Assembly: GCA_012837565.1 (NCBI GenBank)
Contig: DUQY01000135.1
Coordinates: forward strand, 1-6,917
Source: Bacteroidales bacterium
GTDB taxonomy: Bacteria; Bacteroidota; Bacteroidia; Bacteroidales; P3
Length of the DNA: 6,917 nucleotides
Direction: 5' to 3'
This document shows positions 6,780 through 6,917 of the stretch, in pieces. The position numbers were made by a program, and so were the translations under genes. A model generated the notes under the pieces. The model was not told where the DNA came from, did not search any database, and saw only the letters and a list, made by a program, of their open reading frames with translations. Each line of letters opens with the position of its first letter. Within the stretch, counting starts at the first letter, position 1.

Positions 6780-6917
6780 GGCTCACATTAATTTTTTGGG
6801 GACTAAGCGAAAAGTTTATAAAGTCTGAAAAGGAAAAATTGAGTATCAGCAACACCTCTTAGATTAGCTCTAAAGAGTTTAATTTTAGAATTGAATGACT
6901 CTGCATTTGCATTAGTG
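6780..6917 (-). mobile_element. One end of an ISL3-family insertion sequence (runs out of the window)
   Basis: The transposase tail on the - strand shows that an insertion sequence enters from the right edge. Past its stop codon the bases read outward to GGCTC (6780-6784 on the + strand), matching the GGCTC-type tips known for ISL3-family inverted repeats. That makes 6780 the likely outer boundary and leaves about 23 bases between the tip and the stop codon, a compact end typical of such elements. Family-level identity comes from the protein. The exact boundary, the left inverted repeat and the 8-bp target duplication usual for this family cannot be checked here. Confidence 0.65.
6803..6917 (-). 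CDS. ISL3 (ISAon1-like) family transposase, C-terminal 37 residues
   Basis: DDE-type transposase of an insertion sequence; only the C-terminal end lies in the window and the start is beyond base 6917. Reading the - strand from 6916 gives 37 codons and then TAG (complement of 6803-6805). The peptide begins TNANAESFNSKIK and ends FFLFRLYKLFA. This matches the very conserved end of Bacteroidota ISL3 transposases, where NAxAESFN carries the Glu expected to be the last DDE residue (Glu6 of the visible peptide), followed by a KIK-x-FR segment and an FFLFRL tail. No stop or frameshift is seen in the visible part, so this end looks intact. It converges on the terminator of the + strand genes. The family call is strong despite the short length because the motif is distinctive; activity cannot be judged. 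Confidence 0.85.
   Translation of the reverse strand, partial: TNANAESFNSKIKLFRANLRGVADTQFFLFRLYKLFA

Overview
The window is AT-rich bacterial DNA that reads as a chromosome segment from the Bacteroidota, probably Bacteroidales or a near relative. The reasons are a sphingolipid-type serine palmitoyltransferase, a Bacteroidota-type DUF4175 protein, an ISL3/ISAon1-type transposase tail, and mostly AT-rich gene starts without a Shine-Dalgarno sequence. The species cannot be named from the sequence alone.

Layout: five genes lie head to tail on the + strand with gaps of 5 to 28 bases, so they could form one transcription unit. (1) The 3' part of serine palmitoyltransferase (1-576; its 5' end lies outside the window). 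(2) A 375-residue GNAT-like acyltransferase (596-1723), the best candidate for bacterial ceramide synthase. (3) A 326-residue extended short-chain dehydrogenase (1732-2712), the best candidate for ceramide reductase. (4) A 1129-residue membrane-anchored DUF4175 protein (2741-6130) with a very long, highly charged helical region. (5) A 151-residue protein (6136-6591) that looks like a degenerate RsbW-type HATPase. A strong intrinsic terminator (6598-6630) closes the run.

Beyond the terminator are about 150 bases with no gene. Then comes the end of an ISL3-family insertion sequence pointing toward the terminator: the last 37 codons of its transposase are on the - strand (6803-6917), and a likely outer tip lies near 6780.

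How the genes work together: Spt condenses serine with a fatty acyl thioester to give 3-ketosphinganine. In the bacterial pathway, ceramide synthase then N-acylates this to 3-ketoceramide, and ceramide reductase reduces the ketone to give dihydroceramide. Genes 1-3 would therefore encode the whole core pathway in reaction order. Genes 4 and 5 are a pair of unknown function. Their placement directly behind the ceramide genes, with no visible terminator between, is the most interesting open question here. It suggests a possible, unproven link between sphingolipid synthesis and a large envelope protein.
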